From JABDGC01 sp964466595 (lineage in GTDB: Bacteria > Pseudomonadota > Gammaproteobacteria > DSM-16500), in NCBI GenBank assembly GCA_964466595.1, contig CAYXNR010000023.1, positions 1-35,828 of the forward strand: a stretch of DNA of 35,828 nucleotides. The letters are read 5' to 3'. Under the pieces are notes generated by a model. The model did not search any database and was not told the origin of the DNA. It saw only the letters and a program-made list of their open reading frames with translations. Below, in pieces: positions 7,727 to 15,872 of the stretch; position 1 is the stretch's first letter; each line of letters starts with the position of its first letter. Made by a program: the position numbers and the translations under genes.

Positions 7727-8965
7727 TTAATTTCCCAATGCTTGTAAAACAATTATACCCGTTAACCCATGATTTATTTTTAAGCTCATATTTGTCAAGA
7801 CAAGCGGCAAATCTTTTAACTGTTCTGCAATCAGAAGAAGCAATTTGGGCGAAGCCTCTCTTATTTCAATTCGCAGCTCTGCTTGCTTATAAACTGTCTG
7901 GAACTTAAAATTTGCTGCCCTCACGACATTTCCCGGCATGACTATCGCAATACGGTCAATTAAATTCATGATAACACGATCTAAGGGATAAATTTTAGCA
8001 GGCACGCCGCGCTTTTGCGGCAGCGGCAGTGTCATCATGAGGACAAAACCATTCGGCATAATCGCAATAGTTGCCTTGTTGTCTTCTGCCCAGGCATACA
8101 GTAGCTCAAGCTCGCTACCTAAAGATTTAACATTAGCAGTTAATTTTCCATCATTATATGTAATATCGATTGGAATCCAACCAGGCATAGACAGGAGCCG
8201 CTTCACTGCAAGCATCACGCTTTCAATTTCAACATCAGGAGCAACCGACATCAGTTGCTTATTAAAATCAAAAAAAGGATTGCTTGGCGGCGGCAGTGTT
8301 TCAGCAAGCGGCATTTCTTTTTTATGCATAGTGAAATAAGTAAATCCCATCCACCCGAGACCCAGAGCAACCAGCACTGCCAGCAAATATTTAACAGGAA
8401 AAACGCCTATTCCTTGTTGACGCAAGACCACATCAACTAATTGGAGTTGATAGATCTTCATGACAGGTAGCTTTTGAAAGAGTGGCTCGGGAAGAACATT
8501 GAAGGATTTGACCGAGGAAGGTTCAAAGGAAAATTTTCCTTCCATCGGCTGTTCGCTGATGGGGACCTCGCCGTAGACATAAATTTCAAAATTATTTTTT
8601 TGAGTCGTAAAAACCAGGATTTCTTCTGCTATATTTTCAAGGGGGAAGATACCATCGAGATAAACACTGCCCTCTTTGACAATAACAAAATAAGCCTCCA
8701 TGGTATCTGGAATGGCTTCGCAATAAACCAAATCAGGCGGGCGTTTAAAATAATACCAAACACATTCGCCAAAGAGATAGCCGGCATCATGAGAAAAGGC
8801 AAGCTCGAACTGGGCCAAACCCCGCCGGTGGAGGGTCATGTACTCGCCATATTTGGCGCTAAATTCTAGAATATCATTCTTTAAGAGATTTTTTCGCTTC
8901 GCAATCACATCACGATAGGACGGAATAACAAAACGTTCGCCATCATCTCGTGTGAGATATGCCAT
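7727..8965 (-). CDS. pilO: Type IVb pilus protein PilO (PilO2 family)
   Basis: A 412-residue bitopic protein. About 190 cytoplasmic residues precede one membrane helix (191-211), then about 200 periplasmic residues. The order of domains and the place between the secretin and PilP fit PilO of R64/bundle-forming-type pili, a component of the inner-membrane assembly platform. The ATG shares one base with the secretin stop codon (TGATG), so translation is probably coupled. No catalytic motif is seen. Confidence 0.75.
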   Translation of the reverse strand: MAYLTRDDGERFVIPSYRDVIAKRKNLLKNDILEFSAKYGEYMTLHRRGLAQFELAFSHDAGYLFGECVWYYFKRPPDLVYCEAIPDTMEAYFVIVKEGSVYLDGIFPLENIAEEILVFTTQKNNFEIYVYGEVPISEQPMEGKFSFEPSSVKSFNVLPEPLFQKLPVMKIYQLQLVDVVLRQQGIGVFPVKYLLAVLVALGLGWMGFTYFTMHKKEMPLAETLPPPSNPFFDFNKQLMSVAPDVEIESVMLAVKRLLSMPGWIPIDITYNDGKLTANVKSLGSELELLYAWAEDNKATIAIMPNGFVLMMTLPLPQKRGVPAKIYPLDRVIMNLIDRIAIVMPGNVVRAANFKFQTVYKQAELRIEIREASPKLLLLIAEQLKDLPLVLTNMSLKINHGLTGIIVLQALGN

Positions 8966-10593
8966 CAGCCAGTCCCGCTTGGGTGGAGAATATAGGGCGT
9001 GACTAAAATAACCGTATCATTATTATTTTGTTGAGAAGCCTTACCACCTAATTCTTGGATATTAAATAATTGCATCGCACCCGTTTTGTTTTGTATTTGT
9101 TTTAAGCCTGATAAAACCAGTGTTTCGCCCGAGGTTAGCACAGAACGCTGATTAAAGATTTTTTCGGTGACATGGGGTGATTGAATAACATAAGAACTTT
9201 GTGCGCAACTCCCTGCTGTTGTGCCGCTTTGCGCGCAGAGCGTGGTGATGCCTTGATTCTGTGATAAATCCACATTCACCTGTAGAAAAACCCGATCATT
9301 TAAAATTTTGGGTAAGACATAGAGTGTTAAGCCCGTAACCAAGGTAGCTGGTGTAATCTGAGAAGTAATGGTGCTGATGTTGTTCACGGTCTGGCTACCG
9401 GAGGCACCGCTTGTGGTTGGAACAGAGGTATTGGCTACACTTTGAATGTATTGTTCGGTGCTAATAATACGAATAGCCGAAACCTGATTGTTCATACAAA
9501 CCACGCGTGGCTGCGCCACAATCGAGACCTTGCCTTGTTGACTCAAGGCACTCACTACTGCAGATAAAAGAGAGGTAGCGCCAGCAGCAGCCAAAAGCGA
9601 GGTGGCCGCACTCGGTGCAAGACCGGTATCGGGGATACTGCCACCAGTCAAGGGCGTAATACTCAAGGGGCTACCATAGTTTGCATTTAAGACAAAATTG
9701 CTGTGCGCAAAAGCTTTTTCTACAATTTGCCAATTAATGCCCCAATTAAAATCATTCGTCAAGGCAACATCGAGCACCTCAATCTTCACAAAAACCTGCT
9801 GGGATAAACTTTGATTTAAGTTACGGACATATTGTCCGACTAATTCAACATTGGTAGGCTTATCTCTAACCGTTACCGAAGTTGCCGACTGGGAAACAAA
9901 AAGCTTGCCATCCGGAGAAAGTAATTGCTTTACCGTGTTTTCGACATCAGTCCAAATGGATAAAGATTTTCCTGTTAAGCTGCTATATTCAGCAGCCGAA
10001 GCATCGGTGGAACCGCCTGAGGGACTGGTATTACTGCTACTACTGCTGCCGCCACTGGTTTGACCCATTACATAATCTGAGGTGCCGGGCATAAAAGCGA
10101 TGCTGAAGGTTCGAGTAATATAAATCTGCCAATAAATGGTATTACCGCGTTGGATGCTATACACAAAGCCTGTTTTAGCGGCTAAGAGATCCAGCGCTCC
10201 TTTTACCGTACCCGTATAATTTAAGCTGACTACGATACCGGGATCAAAGCCGGATTGATACTTATTCAAAACGCTTTTGTCCGCAGCATTAGTAATAATT
10301 CGCGTATAGTAAGAAAAAGGCAGCTGATCGCCTTTGATCACAATCGGATTCTTTAACCATTCGGGTTGTTTATCTAGGCTAACTGGGGTGGTATCGACAT
10401 ACAGACCATCTTTAATGAGTAAAGGACTCGCTGGCTTAGTTAAGGCATCCATGTGTGCCCGAGCGCTAACCTCACGTTGTTTGGCATCAGCGATATTGCC
10501 TTCAGTTTGATTATAGGTGGTCGAGTTACAAGCGCTAAGAAAAATCATTAGAAAAAAACAGAAAAATTGTAAAGCCCTTTCTTTTTTATTCAT
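8965..10593 (-). CDS. pilN: PilN-family type IVb pilus secretin (outer-membrane lipoprotein)
   Basis: A 542-residue outer-membrane channel subunit. A lipoprotein signal (FFLMIFLSAC) ends at C22, the likely lipidated residue. N-domains follow, interrupted by a Gly/Ser/Thr-rich loop at about residues 175-200. The C-terminal secretin domain has KIEVLDVALTNDFNWGINW, VAQPRVVCMNNQVSAI and the closing DTVILVTPYI. Family members form the ring through which the pilus exits. I start at the ATG at 10593, with AGAGG upstream and a proper signal peptide, not at an upstream TTG. It overlaps the preceding TcpQ-like gene by eight bases. Confidence 0.92.
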   Translation of the reverse strand: MNKKERALQFFCFFLMIFLSACNSTTYNQTEGNIADAKQREVSARAHMDALTKPASPLLIKDGLYVDTTPVSLDKQPEWLKNPIVIKGDQLPFSYYTRIITNAADKSVLNKYQSGFDPGIVVSLNYTGTVKGALDLLAAKTGFVYSIQRGNTIYWQIYITRTFSIAFMPGTSDYVMGQTSGGSSSSSNTSPSGGSTDASAAEYSSLTGKSLSIWTDVENTVKQLLSPDGKLFVSQSATSVTVRDKPTNVELVGQYVRNLNQSLSQQVFVKIEVLDVALTNDFNWGINWQIVEKAFAHSNFVLNANYGSPLSITPLTGGSIPDTGLAPSAATSLLAAAGATSLLSAVVSALSQQGKVSIVAQPRVVCMNNQVSAIRIISTEQYIQSVANTSVPTTSGASGSQTVNNISTITSQITPATLVTGLTLYVLPKILNDRVFLQVNVDLSQNQGITTLCAQSGTTAGSCAQSSYVIQSPHVTEKIFNQRSVLTSGETLVLSGLKQIQNKTGAMQLFNIQELGGKASQQNNNDTVILVTPYILHPSGTG

Positions 10594-11026
10594 GTTGCCT
10601 CTGCCTCGGTACAATGACCATGGTACGATTTGACATATACATGATAGCCTGTAGCGGGAAAGGTTTCAGTAATTTTTCCAGCACATCTGGGACACTCGCG
10701 CCTGTCACGCGACCATCAAAATTATAATCATAAGGAGCCTTCCAGACCACCTTCCAGTGATAACGGCCAAAGATACGTTCTAAATTTTGCTTCAGTGAGC
10801 CGCTAATGCTGATCGCATATACGGGAGCAGGCGTGCCGAGACTTGCAAATTGATTGGGAAAAGCCTCTCCGCCCGCTGGTGCAAAAGCATTACTCTGTTG
10901 TGTTCCCGCCTGAAAAAAGGGATCGCTAGGAGCAGCCGCCTGAGGATGAGCCATTTCCCATTCAGCGAAGGAAACAAGCGGGACAAGACTGCAAAGGATC
11001 AGCATCCAGCGGATAAAGCACTTCAT
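10586..11026 (-). CDS. TcpQ/PilL-like periplasmic pilus protein
   Basis: About 146 residues with a signal peptide (MKCFIRWMLILCSLVPLVSFA, cut before EWEMAHP). A low-complexity stretch is followed by a C-terminal domain with the TcpQ pattern: SLKQNLERIFGRYHWKVVW, then YDYNFDGRVTGASVPDVLEK and a final MVIVPRQ. TcpQ helps the secretin localise and fold in toxin-coregulated pili. The start is uncertain: ATGs at 11059 and 11047 would lengthen the N-terminus, and no strong ribosome site distinguishes them. It precedes and overlaps the secretin gene, which supports the role. Confidence 0.75.
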   Translation of the reverse strand: MKCFIRWMLILCSLVPLVSFAEWEMAHPQAAAPSDPFFQAGTQQSNAFAPAGGEAFPNQFASLGTPAPVYAISISGSLKQNLERIFGRYHWKVVWKAPYDYNFDGRVTGASVPDVLEKLLKPFPLQAIMYMSNRTMVIVPRQRQHE

Positions 11027-11119
11027 TGCTATCTTTATGAAATGCATAGTGAAGTCCATGATCTCATATGAATTCAAAATTAGTATAAGCCATTTTATTT
11101 AAAATGTGTAAGAAGATTT

Positions 11120-12136
11120 TCACCGCGTATAAATAGTAAAGTCGGAGCCAAAGGGTTCGCTTGGCGGCGTGCAGCGCGTCATGACAACCATTGAGACATA
11201 TTGTCCCCAAGCAGAGGAACCTGTTCCAGTGTTTAAGGTAGAAACATTCCCCTTTTCTGTCGACACCTGTAGACACACTCGCCAATATAAGCCCGTGGGT
11301 GAAGCCTGACTTCCATTGGGGATACCGCTCGCTCCCCAAGTACAGGGCGTCGCGACTGAAGTCGGTGCGGGGCAGCCTAGCACATTCGAAGCTGCTGCAG
11401 GGCCAAGCGCATAAGCGGTAAAGCTCGTGATAGGATAAACATTCGCACTATTGCTATCATTCAGCCCACTCACTGAAGCCGGTGCCACCATAATTTGAGG
11501 CAGCATACAGTTTGTTCCTGTATTGCAGGACGCTGTCGCTGCATTATATCCAGGACAGGTCGGGACAGGCACGCAAGCACCATGATGATACACGCCTGCA
11601 AAATTGACAGAACGGGCATTATTGAGATTTTGTCCGGGGGTTGTCACTTGGGCAGTCACATATAAACCATTGTTATTTGCATTGCCATATTTATCAGAGA
11701 GATAGGCAACAGGCAGTTCGCCGGCAATAATCAGCGCATTGGCTTGATTATTAAATTGGGTAATCACATAAAAAACACCGCCGGTCACATTATCACAAGC
11801 TACTTTGTAGGAATAACCAAAGGTATTATTACTCACAGCCGTGGGTAGATAACCTGCCGTTGTTAAAGTCGTTAAATTTGAGGGTATGGTGGCATTACTG
11901 CTGCTATTACTCGAAAAATGACAAGTCCCGCTCGGTACAGGCCAGGTGCCATAAGCCGTATAATATGCAAGACCGGCATTTAAGATCTGTTGCATTTGCA
12001 AAGCCGTTTTATCCCGTCTCTGCTCCGCAGCTTGTCTTGTGCCATAATTTAAAGCAAGTACCATAACCCCGCCTAAAATAGCAAGAACGAGCAAGGTTTC
12101 TAAAAGCGTAAAACCCTTTTGTTTAACTGTTTTCAT
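11120..12136 (-). CDS. Large cysteine-rich type IV pilin-like protein
   Basis: A 338-residue prepilin with cleavage site KQKG|FTLLE (G8, Glu+5 at E13) and a classic hydrophobic helix. The extracellular part is long, Ser/Thr/Asn-rich and contains ten cysteines, including CVPVPTC, CNTGTNC and CPAP. It is about twice the size of a major pilin, so it is more likely a minor or tip pilin (as PilV is in R64) than the shaft subunit. The ATG at 12136 lies two bases after the stop of the previous gene, with GGTGG as ribosome site. An in-frame ATG at 12151 overlaps that gene and is less likely. Confidence 0.8.
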   Translation of the reverse strand: MKTVKQKGFTLLETLLVLAILGGVMVLALNYGTRQAAEQRRDKTALQMQQILNAGLAYYTAYGTWPVPSGTCHFSSNSSSNATIPSNLTTLTTAGYLPTAVSNNTFGYSYKVACDNVTGGVFYVITQFNNQANALIIAGELPVAYLSDKYGNANNNGLYVTAQVTTPGQNLNNARSVNFAGVYHHGACVPVPTCPGYNAATASCNTGTNCMLPQIMVAPASVSGLNDSNSANVYPITSFTAYALGPAAASNVLGCPAPTSVATPCTWGASGIPNGSQASPTGLYWRVCLQVSTEKGNVSTLNTGTGSSAWGQYVSMVVMTRCTPPSEPFGSDFTIYTR

Positions 12137-12138
12137 AT

Positions 12139-13047
12139 TTAGCCACCACATAAATAATAAACCGGTGCTTGCACGGGACTGGTCGTTGTACTATAACCTG
12201 AACTCAGTTCATAATAAGCATCATGTGTGTACATGTTGTTATATTGTTTTAAAAGCTGCATCGAGGGAGATAAAACCGAGCTCTTTTGGAAGGCGAAGCT
12301 AGGCATACGCGACCACACTAGATAAAGATGACTGCTATTCCCCTGCGCGCAAGTATCTACCTTTCCTGGCGATGAACTATCTGACATACAATCTGCTCCC
12401 AGTATACTAGCAAAAGAGCCTATCTTAGTTTGTGGCGTTATTTTTACTGCTACTTGTATCACCCAAGTAACAATTAAGGCTTGGCTTGTGGGGATAGTAT
12501 AGCCCGATACGCGTGAATAAGCTGTTGTGGGCGAAGCATTATTAGCCTTGGTAATAGGCAGACAGGCTTGACCTGCTGTGGTAACAACACAGCTATTCAC
12601 CGGAATTGCAGTCGTTGACACAATCGGATTCAATTGAACGAGATAACCCGATTCACCGCCTGTTGAATCAACTAGGGGATTAGTCGGTTGCCAGTTTTCA
12701 AGGTAGCCCTTGGCAAGCAGGGTGGAGGTGATGGAAACAGGATAAACGTTGGTCACAGCCGGCGGATAAGGAAGGGTGCCTGTACTGCTGCGATAGGGGG
12801 AAAGAAAGCCTGGAGGATTAGGAGAAAAATCTCCTGCTGCGCAGTTTGCTTTATAATAATTGGCGGTCGCCTGAAATAGTTGATCAACATTCAAATGGAG
12901 TTGTTGAATATGAAACATATTTTCAATAGCTTGGTATAGTTGTATCCCGACAGTTACAAAAAGGCCGCCGATACCGAGAACCAGCAAGATTTCTAACAAG
13001 GTTGCGCCACGAGCAGGCCTCACAGGCTTGCTGAAGGATTTTTTCAC
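12139..13047 (-). CDS. Large type IV pilin-like protein
   Basis: A 302-residue prepilin with an unusual but valid processing site, PARG|ATLLE (G14, Glu+5 at E19), then a hydrophobic helix. The rest is Ser/Thr/Pro-rich with six cysteines, the last in the C-terminal YLCGG. It resembles its downstream neighbour in size and style more than in sequence. It starts with GTG at 13047, inside the overlapping stop of the PilR-like gene (GTGA), behind a G-rich ribosome site. Probably a minor pilin or initiation subunit. Confidence 0.75.
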   Translation of the reverse strand: MKKSFSKPVRPARGATLLEILLVLGIGGLFVTVGIQLYQAIENMFHIQQLHLNVDQLFQATANYYKANCAAGDFSPNPPGFLSPYRSSTGTLPYPPAVTNVYPVSITSTLLAKGYLENWQPTNPLVDSTGGESGYLVQLNPIVSTTAIPVNSCVVTTAGQACLPITKANNASPTTAYSRVSGYTIPTSQALIVTWVIQVAVKITPQTKIGSFASILGADCMSDSSSPGKVDTCAQGNSSHLYLVWSRMPSFAFQKSSVLSPSMQLLKQYNNMYTHDAYYELSSGYSTTTSPVQAPVYYLCGG

Positions 13048-14093
13048 TGCACCCCCATAGCCATGCCAGTTTGATAAACGCCATTAATCGCAACCATAAT
13101 TAAGCCCATGCCAACAACCATTAAAACACCGGCTACAATTTTGGCGAGAAGATTCATTGTTTTCAGACCCTGCTCTGTGCCCCGCAGTCCTAAGCGAATC
13201 AGACCATGCTCAAAGCCTTTTACCTCCGCTAAAATACGAAGACGCATTAAATCGTCCTCGCTAATTAAGCCTGTAGCCAAGACATCCGCAATATTACCCC
13301 TGCCTTTCCCCATGAGCTGTTCCATTTGGATCAGATGACTGCCTAAGTAGGGTGTAACTCGGTGTTGCATGATACCAAGAGCAGATTTAAAAACGACGCC
13401 GTTTGCAACTAAAAGACCTAAGGTTTCCAAAACCCGAGCAGCGACAAATTGCCGATACATACTAAAGGGAAAAAATTTATCGAGGGTCGAGCGCAGGGCC
13501 CCGACATAGTTTTTCATTACTAATTGCATGACGACAACGAGGGCAATGAGGAAAATCGCAACGGTCCACCACCAACTTTCGATAAAATGCGCGATAAAAA
13601 CCAAACGCCTGCCGGCTTCTGGCCATTGATCCATGGGTTTAATCATCATAAATTGGGAAAAAACGCTGTTATTTAAATAGATGATCACCAAACAAGCAAT
13701 CAAACACACCGTTGTAGGATAAGCGAGAGCCCCTAAAAAGGAACCCATCATGGAAGCACGGGAACCCATCATATTCATAGCGGATTTAATGGTTTCACCT
13801 AGGGCGCCGCCTTCTTCTCCGATTCTGATAATTTCAACTACATTAAAATCAAACCATTCCCGCATTCCTTCTGCTAAGGGTTTACCAGCTGAAATAGTAG
13901 CAGCGATCGAGCCGGCGACATCTTTGGTGACGCCCTTAGAAGCCCGCGCTAGCATTTCAATGGCCTTATTAGGCGGAATACCATCTTCTACCAAGTGGGC
14001 AAAATCTTCTAAAAAAGCTAATTGTGCCTTCGAGCCAAAGCGTAGTTTTTTTAGTCGATCAGCTATTTTTGTACTTAAGCTTTTTTCAACCAT
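13044..14093 (-). CDS. PilR/GspF-type inner-membrane platform protein
   Basis: A 349-residue polytopic protein of the type II secretion F family. It has a cytoplasmic domain at residues 1-115 with the conserved GEEGGALGE signature (92-100), membrane helices at about 118-140 and 174-194, a second cytoplasmic domain, and a last helix at about 322-343. In type IVb pili this protein (PilR, BfpE, TcpE) couples the ATPase to pilin insertion or extraction. AAGGAAAAGG precedes the ATG. It lies 15 bases after the ATPase gene and overlaps the next gene by four bases. Confidence 0.88.
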   Translation of the reverse strand: MVEKSLSTKIADRLKKLRFGSKAQLAFLEDFAHLVEDGIPPNKAIEMLARASKGVTKDVAGSIAATISAGKPLAEGMREWFDFNVVEIIRIGEEGGALGETIKSAMNMMGSRASMMGSFLGALAYPTTVCLIACLVIIYLNNSVFSQFMMIKPMDQWPEAGRRLVFIAHFIESWWWTVAIFLIALVVVMQLVMKNYVGALRSTLDKFFPFSMYRQFVAARVLETLGLLVANGVVFKSALGIMQHRVTPYLGSHLIQMEQLMGKGRGNIADVLATGLISEDDLMRLRILAEVKGFEHGLIRLGLRGTEQGLKTMNLLAKIVAGVLMVVGMGLIMVAINGVYQTGMAMGVQ

Positions 14094-14108
14094 GCCTTTT
14101 CCTTGTTT

Positions 14109-15728
14109 CTACTTATACATATAATTCTTTGCCTGTGTTGCCGGATTGATTGGGCCAACCACTTTTTCAGCATCTAAGGGATCAATAATGCCCTTGGCGA
14201 CAAGATCAATCGCGCGATCATAAAAATTTTGCCAGCCATTGCTTTTGAGATAAGCCTCCCAGCCAATGGAATCGCCCTTTAAAACAAATTTTCTGCCTTC
14301 TTCATCGACATAAATAACCTCGGCTACCACGATACGCCCGCCAATGCCACTATGATGACATTTGGGACAGCCGGGCCCGCGGGCACGGGCTTTTTCTATA
14401 ATTTCCTGTCCTAAGACTTCCTGCCAAGCCTGAAGCAGTGTCTGATGCTGCGGGGAGGATTTTACAGGAATACAGCAGTGCGGGCAGAGCTTGACGGCCA
14501 AGCGTTGGCAGCAGAGACAACGTAAAACAGAACTATCTGATAATAAGCTAGGAGAAACCTTCATATCCATCAGACGGGTAATAATTGCCGTAGCGCGATT
14601 GGTATGCAGGGTACTCAAGACTAAATGGCCGGTAATGGACGCAGAAACCATGATGCGCGCTGTTTCTTCATCCCGCATTTCACCTAAGACAATTACATCG
14701 GGATCCATTCGGAGAGCTGCTCGACCCATGGCTGCAAAACTGCGATCGCTTTTTTCGGTATTAACGGGAACCTGAGTCGCCTGTTCAATAACTTTTTCTA
14801 CGGGATCTTCGATGGAATAGAGCTTGGCCGTTTCCGCAACCATATCCATACAACTAGCAAGGGTTGTGGTTTTACCTGAGCCCGTGGGTCCGGCCACAAT
14901 AATCGCACCAAAGGGAAGCGCCATGGCGGTTTTAATAATCTCCGTTTGATTAGCCGTATAGCCAAGAGCCTCTAAGGTAGGCCGCTTATCTTCTCCGGTT
15001 GCTAAAATACGCATGACCATATCAAAACCACCATGCGCGGGAACACTCGCTAAACGAAGACGAATATCTCTGCCCTGTATTTTTAGCGGCATGGATGCAT
15101 CTTGCGGAATAAGCGGATTAAAATGGGAAGTCGCATGATCGGTTTCTTTATTGAAAGCGACAGAAGCAATCTCTCTGCCCAGTTTTTCAGACCATTCTGC
15201 ATAAACATGCAATTCACCATTTTGACGCATCCGAACCTTGGTATAGGTTTGTCTCACTTGCATATGGATATCACTCACATTCCTTCTGGCGGCTTCATTC
15301 ACTAATTCTCGCAAATGCTTTTGCTGATCGCTGAAAGTAATACTGGTTTCGCCCACATGTTTATCTGCTTCATCCTCTTCTTCGCTTGTTGCCAAAAGCA
15401 GGGCAATTAAGCTACTGGTTGCGGCAAACACCTGGCCTGGATAAACGCCTTTGGTTAGCATCACGGATTTGCAATTTTGAACCTTTCGTGAAGTCGGATC
15501 AGCAGAAAGAATGGTGCCACTTTTTAAAACGACAATATCCTGTTCGCCTGCGCACCAGCCAATCATTTCATCCATGGCCTTGTCTTTCACATCTAGTTCT
15601 GTCATCCCTTGCACGACCTGGGTATGTGTAGCAGAAGCATAAAGCTGCAAGGCCGCCATATTATCTTGAAAGCGGCCGCTCGTGCCGGAAGGGCTTGGTT
15701 CACTGAGCTCTTTTGGATTCGATGCCAT
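14109..15728 (-). CDS. PilQ/GspE-type pilus assembly ATPase
   Basis: A 539-residue secretion ATPase that powers pilus extension. Visible motifs are Walker A AGPTGSGKTTT (K at about 286 from this start), an Asp box (SIEDPVE), Walker B PDVIVLGEMRDEET and the His box LSTLHTNRA. A cysteine cluster (CLCC, CPHC, then CPKC) suggests the zinc-binding C-module of GspE/PilB enzymes. I prefer ATG 15728 (MASNPKE) to 15842: the extra 38 residues are not protein-like and contain a perfect minus-strand TATAAT just upstream of 15728. It is the first gene of the pilus operon. Confidence 0.9.
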   Translation of the reverse strand: MASNPKELSEPSPSGTSGRFQDNMAALQLYASATHTQVVQGMTELDVKDKAMDEMIGWCAGEQDIVVLKSGTILSADPTSRKVQNCKSVMLTKGVYPGQVFAATSSLIALLLATSEEEDEADKHVGETSITFSDQQKHLRELVNEAARRNVSDIHMQVRQTYTKVRMRQNGELHVYAEWSEKLGREIASVAFNKETDHATSHFNPLIPQDASMPLKIQGRDIRLRLASVPAHGGFDMVMRILATGEDKRPTLEALGYTANQTEIIKTAMALPFGAIIVAGPTGSGKTTTLASCMDMVAETAKLYSIEDPVEKVIEQATQVPVNTEKSDRSFAAMGRAALRMDPDVIVLGEMRDEETARIMVSASITGHLVLSTLHTNRATAIITRLMDMKVSPSLLSDSSVLRCLCCQRLAVKLCPHCCIPVKSSPQHQTLLQAWQEVLGQEIIEKARARGPGCPKCHHSGIGGRIVVAEVIYVDEEGRKFVLKGDSIGWEAYLKSNGWQNFYDRAIDLVAKGIIDPLDAEKVVGPINPATQAKNYMYK

Positions 15729-15762
15729 ATGTTTAGCTCTCAGATTGAAAGGGGTATTACCA

Positions 15763-15768
15763 ATTATA
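15763..15768 (-). promoter_or_regulatory. Candidate -10 box of the pilus operon
   Basis: The minus strand reads TATAAT here, placing transcription start near 15756, about 28 bases before the chosen ATPase ATG. No good TTGACA-like -35 is seen at 16-18 bases, so an activator could be involved. Confidence 0.4.
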
Positions 15769-15832
15769 GTCCAAATCGAACATTCTATAGAGATTTTTTT
15801 TACAGGCTTATAGTATTTTCCCCGCTTATCGG

Positions 15833-15838
15833 TATAAT
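15833..15838 (+). promoter_or_regulatory. Candidate -10 box of the carboxylase gene
   Basis: A perfect TATAAT on the plus strand, 34 bases before the carboxylase ATG. AGAGGGAAC follows as ribosome site. The -35 region is weak. Together with the minus-strand box at 15763 it makes a short divergent promoter region. Confidence 0.4.
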
Positions 15839-15872
15839 CCACAGGCCAAAAATATAAGAGGGAACTTATTTC

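Noticed and set aside
15729..15842. 38-codon N-terminal extension of the pilus ATPase
   Set aside because: It contains a perfect minus-strand TATAAT and is not protein-like; the ATG at 15728 is preferred.
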